From: JACCSI01 sp035575715
GTDB taxonomy: Bacteria; Acidobacteriota; Vicinamibacteria; Vicinamibacterales; UBA2999
Assembly (NCBI GenBank): GCA_035575715.1
Contig: DATLXN010000011.1
Coordinates: 90,309 to 154,308, forward strand
Direction: 5' to 3'
Length of the DNA: 64,000 nucleotides
Shown: positions 24,998 to 34,502 of the stretch, one piece after another
Layout: every line of letters starts with the position of its first letter
Position numbering within the stretch: the stretch's first letter is position 1
Program-made: the position numbers and the translations under genes
Notes under the pieces: model-generated
Databases searched by the model: none
What the model saw: the letters and a program-made list of their open reading frames with translations, nothing else
Told to the model about the DNA's origin: nothing

Positions 24998-26206
24998 GTG
25001 TCGAACCGCTGGTTTCGGTTCGTAGTTGCTCTCCTCGCCATAAGCGCCGCTGGCGCTGCCGGCTATCGTATTTTCCAACAGGAACGTCACCTGTCCGGCG
25101 ACGTCACGAATACGCGTGCCGCGGAAGATGCGGCGGACGCGGCGATCGTGGCGATTTCCGAACTCAAGGCGGCGCTGCACGCCTATGTCGCCGCCGGGCA
25201 AGGTCAGCCATTCTGGACGGCCCGCGCTTCGATGCTGACCAACTCGCTGCGCGCCTCGATCGTCGAGGTCGACCAGGGCGCCACTGCCGTCGGCGCGCCG
25301 CTCACTGAGACACTCGACTTAGCCGATCGCCTGGGCGCATCGGAAGAGCGCGCCCGCGACCATCTCCGCAACGGACAAGCACTGCTCGCCGGCGAAGTGA
25401 TCTTTACCGAGGCGCGCGACTTGCTCGACGCGATGCGCGTTCAAATCGCCGGCGCACGAGACCACCTTCGTCTCGCCTCGGGGGCGCGCATCACCGACAT
25501 TCGACGTGAGCAGACGATGCTCGCGTTGGGCGCGCTGGGGGTGCTGACGCTGGCGGTGTTGCTGCTGGTCATCCCGTCGCGTGGGTCGGGTGCAGTCGCG
25601 GCCGAGTTACCGGCCGACACGCCCGTTACGCTTGAACCGGTGATTGTCGCTCCGGTTGTCGCGACCGCCCAGAGTCTGCCCTTCGCCGACGCGGCAGCAG
25701 TCTGCACCGACCTCGGACGCGTGGTACAGACGACCGAGATCTCGGCCTTGCTCGCGCGGGCGGCCGACGTGCTCGGCGCGTCAGGCGTCATCGTCTGGAT
25801 GTCGTCAGCGAACCGTGACGAGCTCTACCCCGCTGCATACGCCGGCTACGACGACCGCATGGTCGCGCGTATCGGATCAATTCCGCGCGGGGCGGCGAAT
25901 CTGACCGCTGCCGCCTTTCGCGCTGGAGCGGCGCGCAGCAGCGCTGGCCTCGGACCTTCCGCGGCCGCATTGGCCGCCCCGCTGCTCACACCGCAGGGTC
26001 CGGTGGGCGTGTTCTCCGCCGAGTTGCGGGACGTCGCGGAAGTCGATGCGACGCGACTCGCGCTAGCAACCATCTTTGCGGCGCAACTGGCGATGTTGCT
26101 CGGGTCGATGGCGCCCGCGGCCGAAGTGGCAGCGACCAGCGACCTCCTCCCGAAAGAACCAGACCCCGTCGTCGAGACTCCACCCGCCCAACAAGCTCAA
26201 GCTTGA
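24998..26206 (+). CDS. Membrane-anchored GAF-domain sensor
   Basis: A 402-residue protein. Residues 4-25 form a transmembrane helix (WFRFVVALLAISAAGAAGY), residues 26-165 an extracytoplasmic helical sensor-like region, residues 170-195 a second helix (TMLALGALGVLTLAVLLLVIP), and residues 225-380 a GAF domain (VCTDLGRVVQTTEISALLARAADVLGASGVIVWM; LAAPLLTPQGPVGVFSAEL). There is no kinase or output domain. GTG 24998 is chosen over an upstream in-frame start because it follows the promoter and begins the hydrophobic segment. Its TGA overlaps the start of the next gene, so it probably feeds the phosphorelay encoded downstream. Confidence 0.75.
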   Translation: MSNRWFRFVVALLAISAAGAAGYRIFQQERHLSGDVTNTRAAEDAADAAIVAISELKAALHAYVAAGQGQPFWTARASMLTNSLRASIVEVDQGATAVGAPLTETLDLADRLGASEERARDHLRNGQALLAGEVIFTEARDLLDAMRVQIAGARDHLRLASGARITDIRREQTMLALGALGVLTLAVLLLVIPSRGSGAVAAELPADTPVTLEPVIVAPVVATAQSLPFADAAAVCTDLGRVVQTTEISALLARAADVLGASGVIVWMSSANRDELYPAAYAGYDDRMVARIGSIPRGAANLTAAAFRAGAARSSAGLGPSAAALAAPLLTPQGPVGVFSAELRDVAEVDATRLALATIFAAQLAMLLGSMAPAAEVAATSDLLPKEPDPVVETPPAQQAQA

Positions 26207-27751
26207 CCGAGCCAGAAGAACTTGACGACCCGGAGGTTGCGCTGCGGCAGGCACGCGACCGGTTCGTTGCGAGCTTCCCCCTTCGTATCGATGCCATGCG
26301 TCTCCTTGTCGAACGCGCCGGGACGCATTCGGGGCCCGCGGCAAACCTAAGCCAGCTGGCGCACAAGATGATCGGGCTTGCCGGCATGGTCGGATTGGCC
26401 ACGGTCAGCCGCTGCGCCGCTGATCTCGAACGGGAAGCCGAAGGAGAGCAGGTCAACGACCGCGGCGTTCGCGAGGCATTCGAACGGCTGATCGCCGCGT
26501 TTTTGACCGATATGGCCGCTCCATTGCCCGCGTGGGCCGCGACACAGCCGGCCACTGCCTCCGGGAACATTCTGTTGATCGAAGACGACGTCGAGCAGCG
26601 CCAGCTAGTCGCCGCGGCTCTTCGTCGGGCCGGGTATCGCATCGCGCAGGTTGGTGCCGGTGACACTGGTCCCGCAACAGCGCGTCAGCTTCAACCAGAC
26701 CTGATCCTGCTGGACGTCGATCTGCCAGGGCTCGACGGCTACTCGGTGTGCCGCCAGATCAAAGCCGAGCCCTCCACTCGGCACATCCCGATCGTGTTCT
26801 TGACCTCGCGCGCCGATCCGAGCGAGCGCATGGCGGGGCTCACCCTCGGCGCCGACGACTATCTGACCAAGCCGTTCGACATCGCTGAACTGCTGCTCAG
26901 GCTGCGGCGATTGACGACGCGCGCACAGGCGGCGATCTCTGTGGCACCAACGCCTGCGCTGCGCGTGACGGCCAACGCTGCAGTCGGGTTTGGATTACGG
27001 GCGCTTTGTCACCGTCGCGAGCGACCTGCTCCGGGCCGGACCGGGCGCGTTGGCATTTGTGCGCGCGGCCGCCGGCGCAGACAGCGTGTTGGGCCCCGTG
27101 TCGGATGAACTGCGGCGCAAAGATGTCATCGGCCGATACAGCGAATCGCACCTGCTGCTCCTGCTTCCCGACCTGACCTCCGCGGCCGCCGCAGACCGTC
27201 TGGACGGGATCATCGGCCGCCTGAAGGCCCAGGGTGTCGAGGGGATCACCGCCGGCATTGCGGCGCATGGCGGCGGAGCCGTCGATGTCCCTGGACTTGT
27301 GGCCGCCGCCGACTTGGCTCTGGCGTCGGCTCGCGTCTCCGGAAGGGCGATCGCGATCGCCGGCGCATCCAACGCGGCGCCACCGAGCGCGCTCACCGGC
27401 CACGTGCTGATCGCCGAGGACGATCCCGATGTGGTGCACATCGTCGACCCGCGCCTGCAGTCGGCCGGGTGGCGGACGACGCTCGCGTTTGACGGCCAAC
27501 AGGCACTGCAGGCGATTTCGAAGGAAACGCCGGATGTCGTGCTGCTCGATCTGATGATGCCGAAGCTGACCGGCTTCGACGTGCTGGCGCGCCTGCGAGA
27601 AATGCCACCGCCGCGCCCGCGGGTGATCGTCATGGCGCGCGGGCGTGAAGAAGATGTGACCCGCGCGTTCGACCTGGGCGCCGACGACTACATCACCAAG
27701 CCATTCAGCCCACAGGAGCTGACGGCGCGCATTGCCCGGCTGTTGCGGTGA
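26203..27751 (+). pseudogene. Hpt - receiver - GGDEF-like - receiver signalling hub, with one frameshift
   Basis: Two frames together encode one protein of about 515 residues. The first (from TTG 26203) has an Hpt domain with the phosphoryl His in LAHKMIGLAGMVG, then a receiver domain (LIEDDVEQ, phospho-acceptor in LILLDVDLPGLDGY, Lys in LTKPFDI). Near 26960-26985 the frame shifts by one base into a degenerate GGDEF domain (LDYGRF ... RYSESHLLLLLP, where GGEEF would lie) and a second receiver (IAEDDPDV, VVLLDLMMPKLTG, ITKPFSP). The missing GG(D/E)EF means no cyclase activity is expected. The frameshift may be an assembly error. Confidence 0.75.
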
Positions 27752-27755
27752 ACTA

Positions 27756-28811
27756 GTGCTATCGATTGCCAGCGCTTTTCGCGACGCGCTCGTGCCCTTC
27801 CTGATCGCCGGCACCACTGCGCTCGTTGCCATGCTCGCCGCACTGGTCATTCAACGCATCGTGCGCCAGGCACGAATAGTCTGGCGTGACCGTGCGGCGT
27901 TTCGCTACCAGCCGGACATGGACGGGGCACTGGCCGGCGATGACCAGGCCATCGAACGCTTGCGGCGCGCGCCCCGGCGGCATCGCGGCGTGATCGCTGA
28001 GTTGCTCTTGCGTCCGCTCGCCTTCGTGAAAGGTGATATCTCGCAACGCGCCCGCGCTGTGGCCGACCACACCGGTCTGCTAGACAGGTGGCGCGGTGAC
28101 CTCGACCAACCGGGCTGGTGGGTCCGGGCCGAGGCGGCTTTGGCATTGGGGCTGGTCCATGATCGCGACTCGATCGCACTGCTCACCCGAGCGCTCGATG
28201 ACAGTCATCAACAGGTGAGGGCCGCTGCCGTCGATTCGCTCGGCCGCATCGGCGACGCGTCCGTGGCACCCCTCCTGCTCGCCCGCCTCCCCCAACAGGC
28301 GCGCAACGAACGCACCCGAATCGTCGAAGCCTTGCGGCGCATGGGTGGAGAGGCCATCACGCCGCTGCTCGAACATACCCGCCACCACCCTGCCGACCGC
28401 GCGCTTGCTGCGGAAGTGCTGGCCTTGCTGGGTGGCAGCGACGCCGTCACGGCGCTGCTCGACTGGACCACCGACGATCGCGCTGCCGTTCGCGCAGCGG
28501 CGTGGCGCGCCCTGGCGACCATTGGCATCGACAACCGCGCCTTCTATCACGCGCTGCGCGCACTGACCGATGATGATGCGGAGGTCCGGGCTGCCGCGGC
28601 ACTGGCCGTCGGCCGCAGCGGACGGCCTGAAAGCGCGTCCTATCTCGCGGCCAGGCTCGACGATGAATGGGTCGTCGCGGCGCAAGCGGCGCGCGCCCTG
28701 TCACGGGTCGGCGCGAGTGGCCTGGCGGCGTTACAGCAACGGGCCGACGGCGCCGAGGGCCTCGGCCGAGACCTGGCGCGTCAACTCGCGTGGGAAGCGG
28801 CACGCCGATGA
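27756..28811 (+). CDS. Membrane-anchored HEAT-repeat protein
   Basis: A 351-residue protein starting at GTG 27756, five bases after the previous stop. One N-terminal transmembrane helix (VPFLIAGTTALVAMLAALVIQRIV) is followed by a cytoplasmic array of HEAT-like repeats from about residue 120 (WVRAEAALALGLVHDRDSI, QVRAAAVDSLGRIGDASVAP, AVRAAAWRALATIG, EVRAAAALAVGRSGR). Such arrays bind protein partners. Its TGA overlaps the ATG of the GT2 synthase, so it may be a scaffold or accessory subunit of that synthase. Confidence 0.8.
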   Translation: MLSIASAFRDALVPFLIAGTTALVAMLAALVIQRIVRQARIVWRDRAAFRYQPDMDGALAGDDQAIERLRRAPRRHRGVIAELLLRPLAFVKGDISQRARAVADHTGLLDRWRGDLDQPGWWVRAEAALALGLVHDRDSIALLTRALDDSHQQVRAAAVDSLGRIGDASVAPLLLARLPQQARNERTRIVEALRRMGGEAITPLLEHTRHHPADRALAAEVLALLGGSDAVTALLDWTTDDRAAVRAAAWRALATIGIDNRAFYHALRALTDDDAEVRAAAALAVGRSGRPESASYLAARLDDEWVVAAQAARALSRVGASGLAALQQRADGAEGLGRDLARQLAWEAARR

Positions 28812-30220
28812 TTCGTGAGTACGTCGCGCGCGGGCTGATGGCCTTCGACCTGGGCGTGATGGTTTATTTCCTGAGCATCAACACGCTCTATCTGGTGTTT
28901 TCGCTGGTCGCGTTCTATCGCTTGATGCAGCATCGGCGACGCTGGACCACCCGCGAGCTGGATGTGGTGATGCGTTCTCCCGCCACGCCGGCGATTTCAC
29001 TGATCGCGCCGGCCTATAACGAGGAAGCGACGATCGAGCAGAGCCTGCGGTCGCTGCTGCTGCTCAACTATCCGCAATTCGAGGTCATCGTCGTCAATGA
29101 CGGATCGAAAGACCAAACGATGGCGGCGATGATCGGCGCATTCGATTTGTTGAACGCGCCGATTGCGTCTGCCCAGCCGCTCCATAGCCAGAAGGTGCGC
29201 GGACTGTATCGTTCGCTTGATCATCCGGACCTCGTGGTGATCGATAAAGAGAACGGCGGCAAAGCCGATGCGATCAACGCCGGGATCAATGCGGCACGGC
29301 ATCCGCTGGTTTGCGTCATCGATGCCGACTCGATCCTCGAAGAGCATGCGCTGACTCGCGCGGTGCTGCCGTTTATCGAAGATCCGACCACCGTGGCGGC
29401 TGGCGGCATCATCAGAATCGTCAACGGCTGCTCGGTTGACGCCGGGCGGGTGGTCAAGATCGCGCCGCCATCCAGCTGGCTGGCGCGTTTCCAGGTCGTC
29501 GAGTATCTGCGCGCCTTCCTGAGCGGGCGCGTGGCGATGTCCGGCATCAACGCCCTGCTGATTATTTCCGGCGCTTTTGGCTTGTTCCGCCGCGACTCAG
29601 TCATCCAGGCGGGCGGCTTCAAACATGACACTATCGGTGAGGATATGGAGCTGGTCGTGCGGCTCCATAAGATGTACCGCGATCGTGGCGAGCCATGCCG
29701 GGTGGTGTTCCAACCCGATCCGGTGTGCTGGACCGAGGCGCCGGAGACGACAAAAATCCTCGCGAGCCAGCGCAATCGCTGGCAACGCGGTACCTGGCAG
29801 GTCCTGAGTTATCACGCCAGCATGATCGGGAACCCGAAGTACGGCGCCGTCGGCATGCTGGCGATGCCGTATTACGTGCTCTTCGAAGCGTTAGGCCCGA
29901 TCATTGAAGCGAGCGGCTACGTCGTTACGCTGCTTGGCTGGGCGTTTGGATTGTTGAACGTGGTCTATGCGCAGTTGTTATTTCTGGTGGCGGTGGTGTT
30001 TGGCGCGTTGATCTCCCTGACATCGGTGCTGCTCGAGGAAGTGTCGTTTCGCCGCTACCCGAAGACCAGGCACTTGCTGTTGTTCGCCGCGTGCGGCATC
30101 CTCGAGAACTTTGGTTATCGGCAGATGACGACGTGGTGGCGGCTCAAGGGGGTGATCGATTTCTTTCGCAAGAAGCAGGGGTGGGGCGTGATGACGCGGA
30201 AAGGATTTGCAAAAACGTGA
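28808..30220 (+). CDS. Processive family 2 glycosyltransferase (PgaC/IcaA-like polysaccharide synthase)
   Basis: A 470-residue membrane glycosyltransferase. An N-terminal helix (FDLGVMVYFLSINTLYLVFSL) is followed by the GT-A core: APAYNEEATIEQSL, VVNDGSKDQT, VIDADSILE, GEDMELVVRL and QRNRWQRG (the QxxRW product-binding motif). Several helices close the protein, as in synthases that polymerise and extrude beta-linked polymers such as poly-N-acetylglucosamine. ATG 28808 overlaps the previous TGA. The sugar used cannot be read. It is the only enzyme within an operon of signalling proteins, which suggests tight control of an exopolysaccharide. Confidence 0.85.
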   Translation: MIREYVARGLMAFDLGVMVYFLSINTLYLVFSLVAFYRLMQHRRRWTTRELDVVMRSPATPAISLIAPAYNEEATIEQSLRSLLLLNYPQFEVIVVNDGSKDQTMAAMIGAFDLLNAPIASAQPLHSQKVRGLYRSLDHPDLVVIDKENGGKADAINAGINAARHPLVCVIDADSILEEHALTRAVLPFIEDPTTVAAGGIIRIVNGCSVDAGRVVKIAPPSSWLARFQVVEYLRAFLSGRVAMSGINALLIISGAFGLFRRDSVIQAGGFKHDTIGEDMELVVRLHKMYRDRGEPCRVVFQPDPVCWTEAPETTKILASQRNRWQRGTWQVLSYHASMIGNPKYGAVGMLAMPYYVLFEALGPIIEASGYVVTLLGWAFGLLNVVYAQLLFLVAVVFGALISLTSVLLEEVSFRRYPKTRHLLLFAACGILENFGYRQMTTWWRLKGVIDFFRKKQGWGVMTRKGFAKT

Positions 30221-30591
30221 GCTTGTCGATCGTGTTGGCGGAAGACGAACCGGATATTCAGTTGGTGGCGCGGCTCGCCTTGAAACGGGCTGGCTTCACC
30301 GTACGGGTGGTGAACAACGGCATCGAAGCGATTGCCGCGGCTACAGCTGAACGGCCTGATGCGATCCTGCTGGATTGGATGATGCCGGAGCTCGATGGCC
30401 CAGCCACGTGCAGGCGGTTGAAAGCGGACCCGGCCACCGCGGCGATCCCGGTGATTTTCCTGACTGCGCGCTCGCAAGAGGTCGAGATCCAGCGCGGCCT
30501 GGCGCTCGGCGCCGCCGGCTACATCACCAAACCATTCAACGCCCTGACTCTCGGCGATGAAGTGAATCAGGTGCTGGCGTCTCTGAAATGA
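30217..30591 (+). CDS. Single-domain response regulator
   Basis: A 124-residue CheY-like receiver. The acidic pair is in VLAEDEPDI, the phospho-acceptor Asp in ILLDWMMPELDG, Thr in VIFLTARSQ, and the Lys in YITKPFNAL. GTG 30217 overlaps the TGA of the synthase gene (GTGA); the longer frame upstream lies inside that gene. The stop overlaps the ATG of the kinase gene, so it is the natural partner of that kinase and could pass phosphate to or from the Hpt hub. Confidence 0.88.
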   Translation: MSLSIVLAEDEPDIQLVARLALKRAGFTVRVVNNGIEAIAAATAERPDAILLDWMMPELDGPATCRRLKADPATAAIPVIFLTARSQEVEIQRGLALGAAGYITKPFNALTLGDEVNQVLASLK

Positions 30592-32446
30592 CCATTCGCA
30601 CGCGAGTCCTGGGCGGCCTGTCGCTGGTCATTGGTGTCGCGATTGCCGCCGCCGCGCTGCTGCTCTACATTCAGCGTCAGGACGCGGACCTTGCCGCTGA
30701 GGCACTCCGCACCGGACGCGTGCTGCAGGTCCACGCCGACCTGTCACGGACCTTGACCGATTTCAAAGTCGAACGTCGGATGGCAGTGCTGACCCTCACC
30801 TCGACATCAACCACGCGCACGCGGCTGCTCGAGCAGACAACAGCACAACTCTTTGCCGACCTCGAGACGTTCGTCATCAACCCGCAGCAGCGGCAACTGT
30901 TGGCACAGTTGCAATCCCGCTATCAGGCGTGGCGTGCTCGGCCAAGTCCAACCGTCACCGAGGTGTCCCAGTCGGCCGTCGATCAGGTCTTCCAAGACAC
31001 CGACGCTGCATTTGCGCCTGTGGCGGCCACACTCGACGAGTTCACCACGCACCAGCGTGTGCTCAGTGCGACTGCGCAGAACGAGAGCGGCGTCTTTCCG
31101 CGGTGGGCACAATTTGGATTCCTGGCCATTGCCGTGGTTATTGTTCTCACCAGCGCGGCCTTGTTGGCCTTGTTTCGCGGCTCCGTGTTGCAGCCGCTTG
31201 CCACCTTGACGATGGCCGCCGCGAGCATCAGCCGCGGGGAGGTCACCAGAATCGCACCCGTCGCGGCGAACGACGAAGTCGGGTTGCTGACCAATGCACT
31301 CGCACGCATGCTGGCTGTCAACACCGAGCGCGAGCGCGAAGTTCGCGTCAAGCATGACGAATTGCGGGTCACCCTCGAGACCGTGCCGGCCGCATTCCTG
31401 CTCGTCGATCGAGAAGGTCAGCTGCGGCTGCAGAACAAAGCCGCGAACGCGCTCCTCGGTCCGCCGCCGCCGACAAGCACCAACGCGATGCAGCACTACC
31501 GATCGCAGTTCACATTAGCGGCACGCGACGGTACGTCGATCCCGCCCGACCTGTGGCCATTGGCGCGCGCCCTCCGTGGCGAGACAGTCGTCGGTGACGA
31601 CATCACCTTTGAAGGCCGTGTGGGCTTTGTCGAAATGCTCGCGACCGCGGCACCGCTTCGCAATGACGCCGGCGAGATTGATGGCGCCGTGCTCGCCCTC
31701 CAGGATGTCAGCGCACTGCGCGCCGCAGACCGTTTCAAAGACGAATTCGTCTCGGTGGTCAGTCACGAACTGCGGACGCCGCTGACCTCGATTCGCGGGT
31801 CGCTGCAACTGGTTCTTGACGATCCCTCCAGTGTCACCGGCCGGGCGAGCGCCAGTTGCTCAACGTCGCACTCAACAACTGTGAGCGACTGATGCGGATC
31901 ATCAACGACATCCTTGACATCTCGAAGATCGAAGCCGGCCATTTGACCTTGCGCCAGACGCCGGTAGTCGTGTCCGAGCTGGTGCAACTTTCCCGTCAGA
32001 ACGTCGACCTCCTGGCCCAGGTGGCGCAGGTCCGGCTCGTCACCCGTCTGCCCGAAGAATCACCCGTCGTCCATGTCGACCGCGACCGCATCGTGCAGGC
32101 ACTCGTCAACATCCTGTCCAACGCTGTGAAGTTCGCGCCACCGGAGTCGACCGTCACTATCGAGGTCTCCGACGACGGGCACGAGGTCGCAATCGCCGTG
32201 AGCGATCAGGGCAGCGGCATTGCCGACGCGGATTTGCGGCGCGTGTTTGAGAGGTTCCAGCAGGTCGATAGCTCCGCGTCACGGCCGAAAGGTGGAACCG
32301 GCCTGGGGCTGGCGATTACCAAGGCACTCGTGGAACAGCATGGCGGTCGCGTCCACGCGACCAGTGTCGTCGGTCAGGGCGCCCGCTTCACGGTGGTGCT
32401 GCCGTTAGCGGCGGACAGTATCGTCGAGCGTCGCGCGGACGGTTGA
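30588..32446 (+). pseudogene. Membrane sensor histidine kinase (HAMP-PAS-HisKA-HATPase), one frameshift
   Basis: Two overlapping frames make one kinase of about 618 residues. Frame one has a transmembrane helix at residues 8-27, a periplasmic helical sensor, a second helix (FLAIAVVIVLTSAALLALF), HAMP, PAS and a HisKA motif (FVSVVSHELRTPLTSIRGSLQ). At about 31846 one base is missing (probably a G); the second frame continues with LLNVALNNCERLMRIINDIL, the N box (NILSNAVKFAPPE), and G boxes (DQGSGIAD, GGTGLGLAITKALV). The ATG overlaps the previous stop. It may be an assembly error rather than a real lesion. Its 3' end overlaps the convergent PDZ gene by 42 bases. Confidence 0.8.
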
Positions 32447-32944
32447 CTCGGTCTTATCCCGGACAATCACCAGGGTGACTTCTTTGCCTTCAATGCCGCG
32501 CAGTACGGCGATGAGTTCACTCGAGGTACTGACTCGGCCGCCGTTGACCGAGGTGATGACGTCGCCGGCGCGCAACCCAGCTTTTTCCGCCGATGAGCCG
32601 GCGTTGACGCTCGATACCAGAACGCCGCCGTGGCTGGCGCCGAAGTAGTCAGCTAACTGCTGCGGTAGCTCGCCCACCTGGACCCCCAACCGGGTGCGGG
32701 GCACCATCCGCTCACCCTCAAAGTCGAGGTTCATCAAACCGTCAAAGCCAAACTGGCGCAGCATTGGTTCGAGGTCGCGCAAATGCTCGCGAAGCTGCGG
32801 TTCAAGCTCGCGAAGCCGGGGCTCGAGCGCTCGCAGCTGTGCCTCGAGTTCGCTCGGTTTTTGCTGAGCCGCCACACGCGACCCGGAAAAGGCCACGGCG
32901 GCCAGCACGATCATCGTGAATAGTGCGAAACGCGAATTCTTCAT
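32405..32944 (-). CDS. Exported PDZ-domain protein
   Basis: A 179-residue protein with a signal peptide (MKNSRFALFTMIVLAAVAFSGSRVAAQ). Residues 27-70 form a Glu/Leu/Arg-rich coiled coil with a near-perfect seven-residue pattern (LRALEPRLRELEPQLREHL). Residues 80-175 are a PDZ domain (RLGVQVGELPQQLADYFG; GSSAEKAGLRAGDVITSVNG). There is no protease domain, so it probably binds partners or peptides in the periplasm. ATG 32944 is chosen because a signal peptide follows; the upstream frame is antisense to glnA. Confidence 0.82.
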   Translation of the reverse strand: MKNSRFALFTMIVLAAVAFSGSRVAAQQKPSELEAQLRALEPRLRELEPQLREHLRDLEPMLRQFGFDGLMNLDFEGERMVPRTRLGVQVGELPQQLADYFGASHGGVLVSSVNAGSSAEKAGLRAGDVITSVNGGRVSTSSELIAVLRGIEGKEVTLVIVRDKTESTVRATLDDTVRR

Positions 32945-32998
32945 GGTCACCGTTTTCCGCCCCCTTGTTTCAGACGAGCCGCTAGCCCGATCGGTTGG

Positions 32999-33035
32999 CA
33001 ACCCCAACCCCAACCCCAACCCACCCCCGACCTCG
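32999..33035. repeat. CCCCAA hexamer repeat upstream of glnA
   Basis: Four copies of ccccaa with variants, followed by C-rich sequence to 33055. The complementary strand has regularly spaced GGGG runs (TTGGGG), which could form a quadruplex just upstream of glnA. No -10 of the TAnnnT type is present; CAGAAT at 33060-33065 is the nearest candidate. Confidence 0.6.
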
Positions 33036-33071
33036 GCCCCCGGCCCCCGACTCCCGTGACAGAATCCCGGG

Positions 33072-34421
33072 GTGGCTGACCTCCGCAAAGACATTCTGCA
33101 GCGTGCCGAGAAAGAGCGCGTCAAGTTCATGCGCCTGCAATTCACCGACATTCTTGGCGTCATCAAGAACGTCGAGGTGCCCGACGGCCAGTTCGGCGAG
33201 GCGTTGGACGGCAGGATTATGTTCGACGGTTCGTCCATCGAAGGTTTCGTGCGGATTGAAGAGTCGGACATGTATCTCAAGCCCGACCTGGCCACCTTTC
33301 AGGTGTTTCCCTGGACCGACTCGCCCGGAATCAGTGGGGGGCCGAGCGGCGCGCGCGTCGGGCGCATCATCTGCGACGTCGCCAATCCCGACGGGACCCC
33401 CTTTGCCGGCTGTCCCCGGACCACCTTGAAACGCGTCATTCAGCTCGCTGCGGAACGCGGCTTCACGATGAAGGCCGGGCCCGAGGCCGAATTCTTTTTG
33501 TTTCAGCGCCGCGACGGCAAGCCGACGACCGAAACCCACGACGCCGCTGGCTACTTCGATCTCGCGCCAGTCGACCTCGGCGAGGACGTGCGCCGCGAGA
33601 TTGTGCTCGCCCTCGAACAAATGGGCTTCCACGTCGAGGCCGCGCACCACGAAGTCGCCCCCGGCCAGCACGAGATCGACTTCCGATATGACGATGTCCT
33701 GGCGACGGCGGATAACGTCAGCACCTTCCGCTTCGTGGTGAAGAACGTGGCGCTGCGCAATGACCTGCACGCGACCTTCATGCCCAAGCCCGTGTTTGGC
33801 TTGAATGGTTCCGGGATGCATACCCATCAGTCGCTGTTTCGCGGCGCGGCAAACGCCTTCTTCGACGAAGCGGCAGAAATGCAGTTGAGTGAGACGTGCC
33901 TGCATTACATCGGCGGATTGTTACGTCACGCCAAGGGATTCTGCTCGGTCACTAACCCGCTGGTGAACTCCTACAAGCGGCTGGTGCCGGGGTACGAGGC
34001 CCCGACTGCCATCGCCTGGTCCGAAAAGAATCGCAGTCCGCTTGTCCGGATCCCCGCCGCGCGCGGCACCGCGACGCGCATTGAACTGCGCATGCCGGAT
34101 CCGTCCTGCAATCCGTATCTGGCGCTCGCCGTGATGCTGCGTGCCGGACTCGACGGCATCGAGCAGAAGATCGACCCCGGCCCGCCGGTCAACAAAAACA
34201 TCTACAAGATGAGCCACCGCGAGCGTCGTCACCTGCGCATTGACGATCTGCCGGCCAGCCTCAGTGACGCGCTCGACGAATTGGAAAAGGATGAACTGAT
34301 TCGCGAGACGCTGGGCGAGCACATCTTCCAGCATTTCCTCGAAGCGAAACGCGAAGAGTGGGACGGGTATGCGCGGCAGGTCTCGTCGTGGGAAACCGAC
34401 CGTTACCTCAGGGTTTACTGA
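33072..34421 (+). CDS. glnA: Type I glutamine synthetase (alpha subtype)
   Basis: A 449-residue enzyme. Motifs include MFDGSSIEGFVRIEESDMYLKPD, the metal ligands in GPEAEFFLF, HHEVAPGQHEIDF, NGSGMHTHQSL, and EAPTAIAWSEKNRSPLVRIP. It condenses glutamate and ammonia with ATP. The short length and lack of the C-terminal NLYDLP adenylylation tyrosine mark it as GSI-alpha, which is feedback-inhibited rather than adenylylated. It starts at GTG 33072. No nitrogen-regulatory genes are adjacent. The gene stands alone between the PDZ gene and a minus-strand kinase. Confidence 0.95.
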   Translation: MADLRKDILQRAEKERVKFMRLQFTDILGVIKNVEVPDGQFGEALDGRIMFDGSSIEGFVRIEESDMYLKPDLATFQVFPWTDSPGISGGPSGARVGRIICDVANPDGTPFAGCPRTTLKRVIQLAAERGFTMKAGPEAEFFLFQRRDGKPTTETHDAAGYFDLAPVDLGEDVRREIVLALEQMGFHVEAAHHEVAPGQHEIDFRYDDVLATADNVSTFRFVVKNVALRNDLHATFMPKPVFGLNGSGMHTHQSLFRGAANAFFDEAAEMQLSETCLHYIGGLLRHAKGFCSVTNPLVNSYKRLVPGYEAPTAIAWSEKNRSPLVRIPAARGTATRIELRMPDPSCNPYLALAVMLRAGLDGIEQKIDPGPPVNKNIYKMSHRERRHLRIDDLPASLSDALDELEKDELIRETLGEHIFQHFLEAKREEWDGYARQVSSWETDRYLRVY

Positions 34422-34463
34422 TGGTGAGGTGCCGATGCCAGTGCCGGTCCCTGGTGCACTGAG

Positions 34464-34502
34464 ACTGACGACCGACGACCGACCACCGACCACCGACCAC
34501 TG
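34464..34502. repeat. CGACCGA/CGACCAC heptamer repeat
   Basis: Five to six seven-base units (gacgacc, gaccacc) between the convergent glnA and kinase genes. It touches the stop codon of the kinase gene at 34503. Confidence 0.85.
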
